A stretch of DNA of 64,000 nucleotides, taken from Sinotaia quadrata. Its lineage: Eukaryota > Mollusca > Gastropoda > Architaenioglossa > Viviparidae. Of this stretch, positions 1 through 12,133 are shown piece by piece; position 1 is the first letter of the stretch; each line of letters starts with the position of its first letter. Made by a program: the position numbers and the translations under genes. The stretch is taken from NCBI GenBank assembly GCA_028829895.1, contig CM054177.1, forward strand, positions 39,677,564 to 39,741,563. Reading direction: 5' to 3'. The notes below the pieces were generated by a model that did no database searches, had not been told where the DNA came from, and was given only the letters and a program-made list of their open reading frames with translations.

Positions 1-605
1 GAGTTCTTGCTACTGACATATACTATATGTATTTTGTCAGTCAGGAATGACCTAAATTATTTACGGCACTGTAAATACTGGAGATATACTGGAGATGATG
101 AATTAATACAGAGTGGTCAATCATTGCCAAAATGTTGTGAAGAAATGAAATAAATTAAGACTTTAAATTCTGACATCATCCATAACCCATTATTATTGTT
201 AATATCTTACACAAATGAATAAAAATTGTACAATAAAATGAAAAATGAAAAAAGTAAATTAATATATGATTTAAGACAAATTATCTTTATATATTTAGGT
301 ATAGTTTGGTGATCATTTTGACATGTGAATCAAATCTTAATGATGTGTAGTTTCAGAGATATGACAATTTGCTAGTTAACCCTTTCTGTATAACATTTTG
401 GTTACTGCTCATTTTTTGCTGAAATTTAGCTTCCAATAATTTTCAGTTTTGTAGCAATGCTTTTGAAAAAAATAGGCGTTAACCACAGGGCAAGTGATTT
501 AATAATATGCATTCTGGATGTAACTGTTCATCAGATGTATACTTTTTGTTGCATTTTGTGAGCAATTTTATTAAATAAAAGTAGATTTTTCTTTGCAATT
601 TATTT

Positions 606-1062
606 ATAAACTGATGCACTCCTTGGTTGTATTTCTGTTTCCATATGCCTGTGAGTCATGGACCCTCACAGTAGTGGATCTTGAAACGAAGATACAAGCT
701 ACTGAAATGAGATGCTTTCGAAGGTTGCTTGGCATTTCGTATAGAGATCATGTCATAAATGAGGAAATGGAAAAAAGAATTAGGCAAGCCATTGGGCCCT
801 ATGAAGAGCTATTAGCCATTGTGAAAAATGCAAAATGCAATGGTATGGGCATGTCACACAATCAACAGGGCTTACCAAGACAAGCATTACAAGGTACTGT
901 GCAAGGAGGGCGAAGGAGAGGAAGACAGAGGAAAAGATGGGAGGATAACATCTCAGAGTGGACAAGACTGAAAATAGAACAGAATTGAATGGTTGTCAGG
1001 TCATCAGTGGTGCTCCAACGGTCGACAAGACTAAGGGATAGATAGATAGAGAGATAGATCAT
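606..1062 (+). mobile_element. 5'-truncated LINE relic, 3' end of reverse-transcriptase ORF
   Basis: The plus strand encodes the C-terminal tail typical of endonuclease/reverse-transcriptase LINEs often mis-annotated as 'craniofacial development protein 2-like': YACESWTL, then ATEMRCFRRLLGISYRDHV, then GRRRGRQRKRWEDNISEW. A frame change around 830-890 scrambles the segment that reads HVTxSTGLAKT in intact copies, so the copy is dead. It ends in a short TAGA microsatellite (about 1038-1062), a common 3' tail of RTE-like LINEs. It lies in the left part of SNW1, antisense to the gene. The same family recurs at 46760-48023. Confidence 0.8.
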
Positions 1063-1710
1063 AAATGATGGCACTACATGAATGTCATCTTAAAAAGTAT
1101 TAAGAGTATTAAAAGTATTTTCCTAACACATTTTATCACAGCACACATTTTGAGCATAAAAGATTCATACAAATATTAACTTTAAAAAAAAGAAAAGAAT
1201 GGGGTTATGTGTTATAGTGGGGAGAAATATTTGTTCAGGTCAGGAAATGCAGATTTCTCTGTTTACATAATTTTTTTCAAAAAACCTAATATTCAGCATT
1301 GTCATTTATTTGCACATCAAACTGAAAGTTATGTAACCTGAAAACAAAATTTTTACATCATTCATTGGATACTGATTCACATGTTTTGATCTCTTATTTG
1401 TTAATTGCACTGTACATGCATGCACTGAATTAAGTATTCCTGTGTTTCAACAGTGCAATAGTGTCTGTATGTATATATTTCATATACATTTTTATTCCGT
1501 TTACCTATGACTTATGTTTATTCAATGGTCTCATATATATATTAAAAAAAAGAAAACTCACTATGGAGTCAGTCATCAACATCTGTAACACTGATCCTTA
1601 TAGCCTCTGAGCACAAATCTCTTTCTCCTGGCAAAGTAAGTCACATTTCTACACACTACCCAATTTATACATTTATTTTTTTTTAAATGTAAAACAAATA
1701 AAAATGTCAC

Positions 1711-1819
1711 CGACTTGAATTTGGGTGGTTCCATTGGATCTTTTTGTACTTCCACCATTCGGATTATACGCTGCTTGGCTCCAGAGTTAAATGCAACACC
1801 TTGCTGAGAAGGAGTATAT
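1711..1819 (-). CDS. SNW1: SNW1 coding exon 5 (start of SNW domain)
   Basis: Acceptor tttttag precedes ATATACTCC. The first base completes an Arg codon begun in exon 4. It encodes YTPSQQGVAFNSGAKQR followed by IIRMVEVQKDPMEPPKFK, the very conserved first part of the SNW domain (residues about 175-211). The donor is either TCG|GTGACA (lower bound 1711) or AA|GTCGGT (lower bound 1716). The second option would be expected if the next exon begins with the conserved Ile-Asn-Lys-Lys. Confidence 0.92.
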
Positions 1820-4800
1820 CTAAAAATATAATATTTCAAATCAAACAATAAGATTAAAAGCTATAAGAAATGTGCTCATAAGTTAAACTGTTCTTACCCA
1901 TAAATTTAATAGTAATAAATGGGGCTGTTTCTAACTTTCAGAAAACTCATGATGAGGAAAAAGAGGAAAATTAAAAATATCTGTTAACAGGCAATGTAAA
2001 TGAAATTTTAAAAGAAGCTAAAAATAACCATAAAAAGTGTGCACATTACCTTTAAGGCAGGATATGACCAATATTCCCTCTAATATTTTTTCCTATGTGC
2101 GTGGAACTTTTTCCTGTATGCACAGAACAAGCGGTTGTTTGAGCTTGCTACCAAAACTTGTGCGGAATATTGAAAATGATGCACCTTAGAGGGAACATTG
2201 GATACGACACAAGAATGTGGGGTTTTTTTTCCTTATTTAATTCTTTCTTTTAAAAGCCAAGTGAATGAAAATCCACTTCGAAAATAATGTCAACATTTCT
2301 AAACATTTAGGCACAGTTTATGTCATTATAAATATTATTTTAGGGCTAAAGTGGAACAGAAACCAAAGCTCATGTTCATGCACGAGACTGTCACATGACA
2401 ACACAATTTGGCTAAAATGTTCTGGGCTAAAGTCCAGTCAAGGCCGTTTTGTGTGCACAGCTCAGTTTCCTTTTGTGAAGTATCATGCCTTCAATATAAA
2501 AGCATGACATTTTAGTCCTCTTTGTCACCATTAAGCATATCTGTGTAATTGGTAACTTTGAAAATCTTGTAAAAGTACATTGTTTTGTTCAAGTATATTT
2601 CAATATCCATTGGGACTGATTTTAAAATTGTATTTACATTATCAGAATACCTATAAATGACTGAGCTCTTTGAGAGTCATCTTCACTTGATCTTTAAGAA
2701 TTGAGGCTTCTTATACCTTTGCAATCTCTGACACACACTTTTATTTTGGTGCACAAAATGTTGCTTATTAAATTTTTTTCTGCACAAATAAAGTTCATTT
2801 TTCTAAACTCTCTGCCTCTAAAATGTATTTAATAAGCCAAACACGAATGTTTGGTTTATAATAACTACCATTCTTTTATTTGTATGTAGGAATATAGCAT
2901 GCAGATTCAAAGATTATCTCCTTACATTATTAACCATGAAAATGATTCAAGTCATGCCCTTTGGGGTTATTGAAGAAATAATGAACTCATAAAAAATTTC
3001 AAATTACTATAGTATGTTACTTCTAATAAAGATGCAACCTTATTGATTGTAATACTTGGAATCAATCTATGGTGCCTGCTTGTATGTATGTTTCTCACAA
3101 TGAAATTCCAGAATTTTTTCTTAAGAAATAATTAACTCCAGTCAAAAAAATTCAATTCTGTTATGAAACAGACTGTTTCTGTATACTACTATTTGTAGCT
3201 AAAATCAGTTATCAATGAAATAAGCAAACTCTGACAAGGGGATTCTTAACGGCCTACCATTTCAAGACAAAATTAATTTAGAAAACTGTCTACTGATAGC
3301 AATAAGCATTTATTAAAGTTATTTTCACAAAATATGAATATTCTCAAGTTAAAATTATATTCAGACTGTTGGTACCCCCCTAAATACGGATATCTAGGAC
3401 GGACAACAAGTTGAGGACGTCACTTCCGGTAACTCGTAATGAGCCCCCAGAGGAAACGATTCCTCACAGATAAGACGGACAGACAGATAAGACGAAAGAC
3501 AGACTCAAGACAGACGTTAGACGGACGTGACGATAACAATTATAAAATCATACTAGACAAGAATGACAATAAATTTGACAACACTAATGAAAATTTAACA
3601 ATAACTTTATATAACAATAAAGGAAATAGAATAAAGAAAATAACAACAAAAGAAGAACAGTTAACAATGTCGGTCAAAATAATTACAAAAATATAAGTCC
3701 TATAGCTAATTCAGGGAAAATACTAGCCCCTCTTAATGAAATGATTTTTGTGTCCGTTTTCCTTTCCCCAAATCGTTCCTTTTTCCGTATTTCAGTTCCA
3801 ATACACTATTATGCACTTCTGCTCAATGTTTATGTTTCTATACTTAGCTCAACAGCTGGGGCAAAGGTCAACACAGCGTTGAATCCCCATCGCGCATGCG
3901 TTCCCGACGGCAGGCCCTTGAATAGTGGCTCCGTCCCTTTTCACTCTGCGTGAACAACAACCAGCAGAATATACGTCGTCTGCTCTCTGACCCGGATTTG
4001 GTTCAGCTTCTGGTTGTAGATACTCTTTGTAGCTACTCTCTCTCTCTAGTTACTGTTTATAGATTCTCTTCCTCTGATTACTGTTTATAGATTCTCTTCT
4101 TCTGATTACTGTTTCTGTTTGGTTCTGAAATGTAATTAAGGCAGTGTAAGTAACTGCTAATTACAGAATTAAAGTATTTAGGTGCCAGGGCTACTACTTC
4201 CCTGAGCACATTGGCACTAATCTGAAAGAAAAGGTTTAGTTAGAATACATAAATCATCTTCACACATCCTATTATTATATTTACTAAGTTTTACAAAATT
4301 AAGATTAGCCACACATACCTTTCACGTTCCGAAACCGAATGAACCCAACGTCATCTGGTTGGAGTGCAGTACACTCAGGGATAGTCTTTCTGACTTAGAA
4401 ATTTTCTCACTTCTAAAATGTTACCAGATGAAATCTCTGGGACTGCTCCTGCGTGTTTTAAAACTCGGTTTGTTCTGAGCCAGTGAAGAGAATTGCTTCG
4501 GCCCGGCTTATATAAAGGCTTTCCATTATTCCTGGTATTTCTTTGGAACTAACCCTTCCCTCTACTGTTATCTAAGAGTGGCCCTTTGATCCCCCGACCG
4601 CTTCCTGTATTCTGGCCTATAGCTCAGTGTGAATCTATCCCCTTCTCTATCAGCTAGCTACAAGTGACTTTTGATCCCTAACCGTTTCCTGTGCCCTAGC
4701 CCTGGGTGGTCAGGTCTTGTATAACTCTAACGTCCTGCTAATGTCTTGGAGTGGCTGGTCAGTCTTGTAATTAGTGTCTTGGTTAAGTGCCTTAAACGTA

Positions 4801-7800
4801 TATTTTATGCTATGGTTCCTATACCTCTCATGTATCTACATTTTATTATTTTAATTTTTAAATGTTTATGGAGTGATGCCGGGCTAAGTTTTGCTTCGAC
4901 TGACACAGACCACATTAAAAATATTTTTGAGAATCACTTGAATGAATTATGGACATCAAAGCGATAATTCAGTCTTTGTATCTGATTAAAACAGTGACCT
5001 GGATTGATGTTTCAAAACATTACAATTCAAATTTTTTTTTTACACAATAAAAAGGAATTATGTACACTAAGTTGTAATGAAAAATTATAGAAAGTTTAGT
5101 CTTTTGTTTCTGGTTCTGATGCATCATACATTACATAGTTAACAAAAGTATTTTAAAAAAGTAATATAGTTTCTGTTTTAAATCAATAATAATTTAATTT
5201 TTAAAGAGCATGTTAAAGTAAATAAAATGAGAATCTATAGCTAAAAAAAAAATTAAAAAAAGCTCTTGCCTTAGAAAATAATCAGACTTCATGTCAGCAT
5301 TGGATACATGGGGTATGCAAAAATTTAGCCCCATTGGATAATCAGTTTTTACTTTAGGGGACATGCAAAATGGCAAAACATGTAAAAAGCATTTTTTTTT
5401 AATTTTTTTAAATTGCTTAAAAAAAAAAAAAGAAGTATGAACTAACTTTTTTTGTAAACTGACTTCTTTCACCATGGTAGTTATATGGTATAAATTTATT
5501 CATTTTCAAAGACTTTGAAAAAAATAGCTAGTTCTATAAAAGTCTGGCTAAAATGAAATTTTGTTTCTCTCAGTAGCTTCAGGAACAAGACCTATCCAGT
5601 TTGCAGTAATATTTTGTTAATTTTATTGTACATTTGTAGATTTTACACAAATTTTATTGGATATATTGGTTAGTCAATGTTATTTGTGTATCTGTGTGCC
5701 TGCGCTTCTGCATTTTTTACAAATTAAATCTAATTATTAACCCTTTAATGGGCTGAGCAGCCAAAAACGTCTTTACTATCGAAAGGGCAAAACATCCGAA
5801 AGCGTCCATATCAACCAGTGCTCTTTTCTTCTCATATCATTCAAGAAATCGTGAGAGTTTCGGTGTCTACAGGAAGTCTGGAGTTTGTATGACGATTCCA
5901 GAGCTAATTTGAAATGTTTTCTCCTTGCTTCGTTCATTTGACACAGTATATCTAATTCATAATACATAATGAGCTAAGTAATATTTATCACACTGCAAAA
6001 TTTCATGATGATATGTTATGGCCAGTTTTGTGCACAAAATGTGTAAAAGTGCTGTTGTCAGTCATTTGATGATTTTACAAAGTTTATGCCAATCTGTACA
6101 TGAATCTAATGAAAATAACATCCTGGAAAAAATTGGGTATATTCTTTATATACATTTGAATATATATGAACAGTTTCAATGATATATTTCAATTAATGAA
6201 TTATGTGTCAAACTTCATCAATCGTGTTATTTCTAACTATCCTGATGATGGTTTTTTTATTAACTTCTGCAGCATGGCATTTTGTTATTTCATCATATAG
6301 AAAGTTACAACTTTGCATTTTGTTATCTGCAAGTAAAAAGGAATAAAGTCTCAAACTTTCATAACTGCATGTTAGATTTTAGTTAGTCTTTAGCAAGTCT
6401 AAAAATGATCGAAATAACCATTTTTTTTACTGCCGCCATTTATTAACTTAAAAATAGCATATCTTTGGAACCACTTGAGATAGCTTCACAATTTTTATTT
6501 TTCACGTTTTAAAAAGTTTTAAATGAAAATAACAAAACTGAATGCTTGATTTTATTATTTATATTTTGGTGCCACTACCTACTATCATGACTGTTTGCTG
6601 CATGTAACTTTAAATTGCAATATCTATTAAACTAATTAAGATATCAATATGAAAACTTGCATCATGAAACAATTTAATTTAGATCTGAATTTTTTTATTT
6701 TGGGGTGAGACTACCCACTTTGACACTGGATCTGCTTAAATATCAACAAACATAACAACAGCATCATTTATGTAGTGGGGTAAAAGAAAAGAGACAAGTA
6801 GATTTATTACCGGATATATTGAGCAGGAGCTTGTTTCTCTGCATGCCTAACAGGCATTGCAGCAGTAATCTTTCCAGACACGAGCTTTTCAAGAGCCAAT
6901 CGTGTTTTTTCAGTAGTTTCAGCAATCTGTTCTTCATCTGGTCTTTGCAACTCTGGATCTTCATCTTCAATAGGTTTTGGCAGTAGATCTTCTGGACGAG
7001 AATGAATTACCTGTAACAAGGAAAAACAATTATTCAGATGCAAAATGAAGTCTTCTTTTACATTTGTAATCAAAAAGAATTGATTATGTGGGGTTTATTT
7101 CAAAGCTCATTCAGCATATGAAAACATTACACTGATGGAATACAACAAATACTCATCAATAATTATCCATTACCTTATCTTTACCATGACCTTGCCTAGC
7201 AATGGCGTCATATTTTATTTTGCCGGAGGCATCAAGCGCCACAGCAAGAGAGTTGGAAGTTGTTTTTTTTAACCCCATGCCCAATGGATATTGTGCAATT
7301 GAAATTTCTGGGTATGCCCCACCATCACCAAAATCTTCTGGAGTCCTTGGAACCCAGCCCTTACGATGACCATATGGAGGTGCAGCTCGGTGACTTTTAA
7401 CTGGCACAACCTATCAGCAAAACAAATGTACAGAAATGCAGTGTATTTGCAAAATTTATAAATCTCTACATTTGTTACATTCACTTCAAGTTCAAGACAA
7501 CATTTTGTTATAATTGCAACAATAGTAATTCAATTAAATTATTTATTTTTTAGATTCAGCATAAAAAAACCACATCAAATATCATCATTAATAGCAATAA
7601 TAATAAAATAGAATAATCAATGCTGCTTCAAACTTCTAAAGTATTTAATACTTTAAAACTGATAAATATATTTGGAAAGTATTTCAGAGTCTAAACTTTG
7701 GATTTTTTTAAATTAAAAAAAAATTAACTTAAAACTAGAAGGTTACATACTGAATACTATTACAGTATTAGAATAAGCTGCCTCACCAACAGCAATAGAG

Positions 7801-8717
7801 ATGGTGAAATATGAGAAAAAATATTTTTCCAACTCTAATTCTTAAATTACAAACCTTAAGTTAACTATATTAATTATATTAAATCTGACCAGTATGAAAT
7901 ACACAGTCCCAAACTATCACTTTATATGTAGTAAAAAGGCAAAACTGCTCAAAATTCATTGTAATTTGTAAAGTAATTTCTTTCACATTTAATCTAAATT
8001 AATCATTTTGATATTAAAATAAACAGTGACTTCTCTTAGTCTTAGTTAAATATATCTATTTATTTTATGTGGCCTTTGTTACTATGAAACCATGAAATCA
8101 TTAAAAACAAGAATCTAGTGTGCAGGATTTTAAACTCTTGAAATGTTCCATTCTGAGTTTTAGCAATAAAAATCAATATTTCTTATTCATTTTAAGTTTT
8201 CAAATGATGTTTATAATTATATTATCTTTATTTATAAATATATTAACTCTAGTCCATACCAAGTACTGAAAATCATTCAACTGTGTTGTAAATAGCCTCT
8301 ATTAAACTGCTTCACAAAACGTAAAAAATCTCATGTATGATATCACTTTATCAGTCATACTTCATTTTACAAAAATAATCATTGGTTTATGCTTAAAACT
8401 AGAAATGTATCCCAAAAATTATTATTCTGAAGGAAAACTTCATGTTATAGGAAGTTAATGTGGTCAGCCTCCTTACTGGTAAACCATCTTGCCTTTGTGT
8501 TCATTTTATTTTGTGCTTACACATTTGCTTGTGATTTACCCTGCTATGACTTCAAATTACAAAAATGACAGTGATATCAGTTTAGTTGATACCGATGACG
8601 AAGTGTGGAAACTAGTAGAAGAGTTATATATCTATCAACTATCAAGTGATGATGAATTTTTAACTCTGTGTGAGTGAGTTTGGGTCAGTAGGTCAAGTAG
8701 TACATACATTTTATTAT

Positions 8718-8749
<32 letters not shown>

Positions 8750-10199
8750 ATAGTAAAAGTCTGGAGAAGTATACTCTTACATAAATATTTGTCCTTATAA
8801 GTGTCCTTTGCTTTATTATGTGTATGCATAGCCTGTGTGCAGAAATGTTTATTTTTAATATAATATTAAAAATTGCTAGCCTAAAGGTATATGAATGTTT
8901 TCAGCTGATAAAGTGATAATGTAAACAAGGGCACTGTTTGGGAAATGAAGGTCTAAAAATGGTTAGTGCAGAAACCAACAAACCTTTGAATTAAATGTAT
9001 GAATACTTTATGTAATTTTATATACTTTCCCACAGCATTTATTATAAATATAATGCAGGCAAGAATTATGAAATAAATATAATACTTTTTTCAATTCTTT
9101 GTTTTCAGTGTTACTTTCAGCCTCATGAATATGATGGCAGGAACATATAATTAGAGGAAGATTTTTCTTTTAGCATTTTATTGACTGCTAGAGTTAATTC
9201 ATACATACAATTTCAAGAATTTCAAAAGAAATTATTTGTTTATTGTAAGTATTTTAACTGAAATTGACCTACATCCACATCTAAATTAATCAGAAAATGG
9301 AGTTGGGGGGTGGGGAGAGACAAAATCTTTCTATTTTGCTGGTGGTTTCTAAAAAGATAAACAAATGTAAATTTATTTTATTTTATTTAAATATGGCAAA
9401 GAAATTTTTTAAAAGCATAAATGTGCTGCAATGAAATCTTTCTTTGTTTTCAAAAATCAACTTATCAAGAGGACAGAAAATGCTTGATGTAACTACTGAC
9501 ACTCAATAACTACACATAATACATTTCAGGTTTATTGTCTATAGACTAGGATAATATTAATTTATTGTCAATGTACAAACATATAATTCTTCTACTTAAT
9601 TATGTTAATTTTTTTATATATAACTAGTAACAGAAATCCTGGCTTGGCAACTTTGCTTGACTTATTGACTTTGTTGTTAACTGATAAAATTCCTGGAAAA
9701 GTCAAATGAAATTAACTTAATAAACCTGAATGTATGACTACCCTAGATGATTTTAAAATATTTCTTTGTTTTAACTCAACAATAGCAGATTTTCCAAACT
9801 GTCATGAATTAAATTTGTCATTAGGTGCAATATTTTTTTTAATTTTAAATTGTATTCATAATAAAATTAATATACACATATTATATTAAAAACCTTTTTT
9901 GATGAATGAAATATATATCAGTAATTTCATTGGACATGGCTGAATAAATTTTATCAATTCAAATAAGAAAAATAACATTCAGTTCCATTAACTGATTAAG
10001 ATCACTGTTACAGAAGCAGTGGCAGGAAACAGCTAAGATTTTTTTATATCTCAATAAATTGATTAAAATTTATTAACATCATAAATAGCTTATATATAGC
10101 TTTCTTTTACATTTAATGCCACTTTCTATCAACATAGAGAAAAAGTACAGATACTTTTATATTATAGACCTGAGAAACAGCACTATCACTATCAGTATC

Positions 10200-10230
<31 letters not shown>

Positions 10231-11765
10231 TTGTCAACACAAAATATCAAAAATAACTCAAATTTACATCAACATAGATAAAATTAAAAAGGAAAGAAAA
10301 TTTTATACTTATACAGTTATTGACTTGAGAAAAAGCACTATCACAAAAAACTAAAATTACATCTGTGAAAACAAAATATAAATGGCCGGAACATCCTAAT
10401 AAAATATTGATTACACTAAAATAAAATACAGTATTATTTAGGCTAAGGCCTATTCTTTCTTTTCAATGAACTTTCATACCTGTAACTGGGCTCTGTAAGC
10501 TCTTTCCTCATCATCTCTGTCATGCAATTTCTGTGTTGGTGCAGGTAAAATGCTATGAGACAGTAGGAGAAAAATAAAATGTGCAAATATTTTATAAAAT
10601 ATAACTCAAATTAAAACATTATAAAACTCAAGGTAGTAACTATAAAAATTGTATTTAATTTTAAATAATATTAGTATATTAATTATCAACAATTATAGGT
10701 TTTTAAAATTAAAGTGTACCTTTAAGTTTAACACCTGTAATTTCAGTAGTTTTTATTAGGCCTATTTAAAATCTCTATTCATTTGTCCAACTGCATAATG
10801 AGTAGGCCTACTGTAATTTGTATTCAGCATGGAATCTTTTCACAGCAAGAAACGTAAGAAAAATTGAAACTGTGCAAAGATATATGGTCTCATTTGTTGC
10901 TGGGGGAACGTAGGGCCTAATGGAAATAGTGAGTGTCAATATTTCTCTTGGATCTCAACTGAAAGTTCTGAGATGAGAAAAGAAACTATAATAGTATATA
11001 GCCAGTCACAACCATATAGGCCTACACTAAGCACAGATAAGTTAAATGATATCCCCATTATTTCCGATATCAAAATGTCCCACAAGCTCCTGTTCCAAAT
11101 ATTAACTTCTGCAGAAATGATACATACTAACATAGGGGCAAAGCTTCTTTAACACTAACACTACAAACAGCACTACTCTAACACTACAATCTCCGTGCCA
11201 AACTGAAAATGCGCTGAATTAGGCAACTATATTACTATTAGTAATAGTATATTATAATTTATGGACTCTCTCAGTCTCTGTGCCAATTATTTTTCTTTCG
11301 TATTTTGACTAGAGATAAGTACTATATATGATGCCGAATTTTATATCTACAGCTAATGTAGATTCAATACAAACTTGTTTAAACTAGTGTGCATATTATT
11401 ATTAATCCAAAACGTCTGACAATATGGATTTTCATTTCTAAAAAAAAACAAAAAAACCCAAAACGATTAAACTTACTCCCTACTCTCTTATATCACTAAA
11501 GTAATAATAATATTAATAATACTTTTAATAGGCTAACAAGTAACTACTATTAGTTAGTAGTAGTTAGTACTATTTTACTAATGTAATAACTACAGCAGTA
11601 GATCACTACAGTACATCACTACATGTAGTGTACGCATAAAGTTAAAACAAAAAAATAAGTTTTTAAAAATACCACAAGTAAAACTGTTATTGCACTGACC
11701 TAAAAAAAAACAGAAAAAAAGAGCATGTAAATTTTAATTAAAAGCATTTACCTTGATAACGACAT
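1711..11765 (-). CDS. SNW1: SNW domain-containing protein 1 (SKIP/NCoA-62), 5' part of gene, 3' end outside window
   Basis: SNW1 is a nuclear spliceosome component (Prp45/SKIP family) and transcription co-regulator. Five coding exons on the minus strand join in phase: 11765-11752, 10552-10480, 7410-7174, 7010-6811 and 1819-1711 (about 211 residues). The product starts MSLSSILPAPTQ, close to the vertebrate start (MALTSFLPAPTQ). It continues through PPYGHRKGWVPR, DFGDGGAYPEI, GKIKYDAIARQG, LQRPDEEQI and AAMPVRHAEKQAPAQYIR, into the start of the SNW domain (YTPSQQGVAFNSGAKQR, MVEVQKDPMEPPKFK). The rest of the SNW domain, including the S-N-W motif, and the charged C-terminus are not in the window, so the gene runs off the left edge. 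It is divergent from ADCK1. Identification is firm; only the last donor is ambiguous (1711 or 1716). Confidence 0.95.
2069..2200. mobile_element. hAT-like MITE with TIRs and 8-bp target-site duplication
   Basis: A 132-bp element begins CAATATTCCCTCTAA and ends TTAGAGGGAACATTG, so the 15-bp terminal inverted repeats match at 14 of 15 positions. It is flanked by GATATGAC (2061-2068) and GATACGAC (2201-2208), an 8-bp target-site duplication with one mismatch. An 8-bp duplication is characteristic of hAT-superfamily transposons. The element is non-coding and presumably moved by a transposase in trans. Confidence 0.88.
3370..4460. mobile_element. Unidentified GC-richer insertion, possibly LTR-derived
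   Basis: Base composition and CpG content change abruptly near 3370 (TGTTGGTACCCCCC, a TG start as in LTRs) and return to background after about 4460. A small ORF at 3439-3696 rich in Lys/Asp/Arg (start MSPQRKRFLTDKTDRQ) resembles no family I know. A 31-bp tandem repeat (GATTACTGTTTATAGATTCTC core) runs about 4045-4120, and CpG-bearing promoter-like sequence sits at 3890-4010. No transposase or RT motif is visible. Boundaries are approximate. Confidence 0.35.
5742..5975 (+). repeat. Dispersed repeat starting TTAACCCTTT (piggyBac-MITE-like), copy 1
   Basis: It starts TTAACCCTTTAATGGGC at about 5747. It aligns collinearly with 54225-54430 (GGGC..GCCxAAxxxCGxC, then TGCTCTTTTC-like, GTCTCTACAGGAAG-like, TTTGAAxxGTTTTC). 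The TTAA followed by C-C-C is the form of a piggyBac target plus terminal repeat, but no matching opposite end is seen, so superfamily assignment is tentative. Confidence 0.55.
6811..7010 (-). CDS. SNW1: SNW1 coding exon 4
   Basis: Acceptor tgttacag precedes GTAATTCAT, and the donor is CCG|gtaata. It encodes VIHSRPEDLLPKPIEDED, PELQRPDEEQIAETTEKTRL, ALEKLVSGKITAAMPVR and HAEKQAPAQYIR. It is collinear with human SNW1 residues just before the SNW domain (DPDLQRPDEEAIKEITEKTR, AAAMPVRAADKLAPAQYIR). Length is 200 nt: 66 codons plus 2 nt, in phase with exon 5. Confidence 0.96.
7174..7410 (-). CDS. SNW1: SNW1 coding exon 3
   Basis: A 237-nt phase-0 exon (79 codons) with acceptor ctgatag and donor AAAGATAAG|gtaatg. 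It encodes VVPVKSHRAAPPYGHRKGW, VPRTPEDFGDGGAYPEI, then SIAQYPLGMGLKKTTSN and GKIKYDAIARQGHGKDK. These are the near-invariant N-terminal blocks of SKIP proteins. Confidence 0.97.
8716..8747. repeat. TA/TAGA microsatellite
   Basis: (TA) run followed by about five TAGA tetramers within SNW1 intron 2. Confidence 0.85.
10125..10345. repeat. Imperfect tandem duplication around a (TA)n tract
   Basis: Two diverged copies share CATCAACATAGA, a block near TTTTATA..TATA and GAGAAA(C/A)AGCACTATCAC. A TA dinucleotide run at about 10207-10231 lies between them. Non-coding, inside SNW1 intron 2. Confidence 0.5.
10480..10552 (-). CDS. SNW1: SNW1 coding exon 2
   Basis: A 73-nt exon with acceptor ctcatag and donor TTACAG|gtatga. 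The first C completes a Ser codon begun in exon 1 (AG+C). It then encodes ILPAPTQKLHDRDDEERAYR followed by AQLQ. The ILPAPTQ block matches the FLPAPTQ of vertebrate SNW1. Too short to be found by simple ORF scanning. Confidence 0.93.
11752..11765 (-). CDS. SNW1: SNW1 coding exon 1 (start codon)
   Basis: Fourteen coding nucleotides, ATG TCG TTA TCA AG, run up to the donor AAG|gtaaat. Joined to exon 2 they give MSLSSILPAPTQ, parallel to vertebrate MALTSFLPAPTQ, which fixes both start codon and splice. An in-frame stop-free stretch extends upstream, but it lacks similarity and is 5' UTR. Confidence 0.88.
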
Positions 11766-12089
11766 CTTCAGCAAACTTATCCTTAGAATTTTTTAGATCT
11801 TTATTCGTCGAAACAAAAATGGCGAACATGTAGTTCTCGTTAAGGTCTCGTCTATTATGTAGATTTACAAGTACTTTCTCTAAAGTTATTGTAATATTGA
11901 AACAAAAAATATTATAAAGTAATACATACGTGCGGTAAATTAAAAATGATACAATTTCTAAGTACATATGTCATTCTTTTTTTGCATTCAGAAGAAATAA
12001 GAAATCTCGACTGATGAGATTCTAGATAGCGCAGTTAGAGGCATTGACCCTAAGAGGTGTCTTACATTATTGTTTTGACTCTTGCACTG

Positions 12090-12133
<44 letters not shown>

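Larger units (their letters stand above)
1820..6810 (-). other. SNW1: SNW1 intron 4 (about 5 kb), repeat-bearing
   Basis: No coding sequence is recognised here. The intron holds a hAT-like MITE (2069-2200), a GC-richer LTR-like insertion (about 3370-4460) and a TTAA-starting repeat (5742-5975). The intervening stretches (2209-3369, 4461-5741, 5976-6810) are plain A+T-rich sequence with poly-A/poly-T runs. Confidence 0.8.
7411..10479 (-). other. SNW1: SNW1 intron 2 (about 3.1 kb)
   Basis: A+T-rich intron without recognisable coding sequence. It contains a TA/TAGA microsatellite (8716-8747) and an imperfect tandem duplication of about 190 bp (10125-10345, units sharing CATCAACATAGA and AAAGCACTATCAC) separated by a (TA) run at about 10207-10231. 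Confidence 0.75.
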
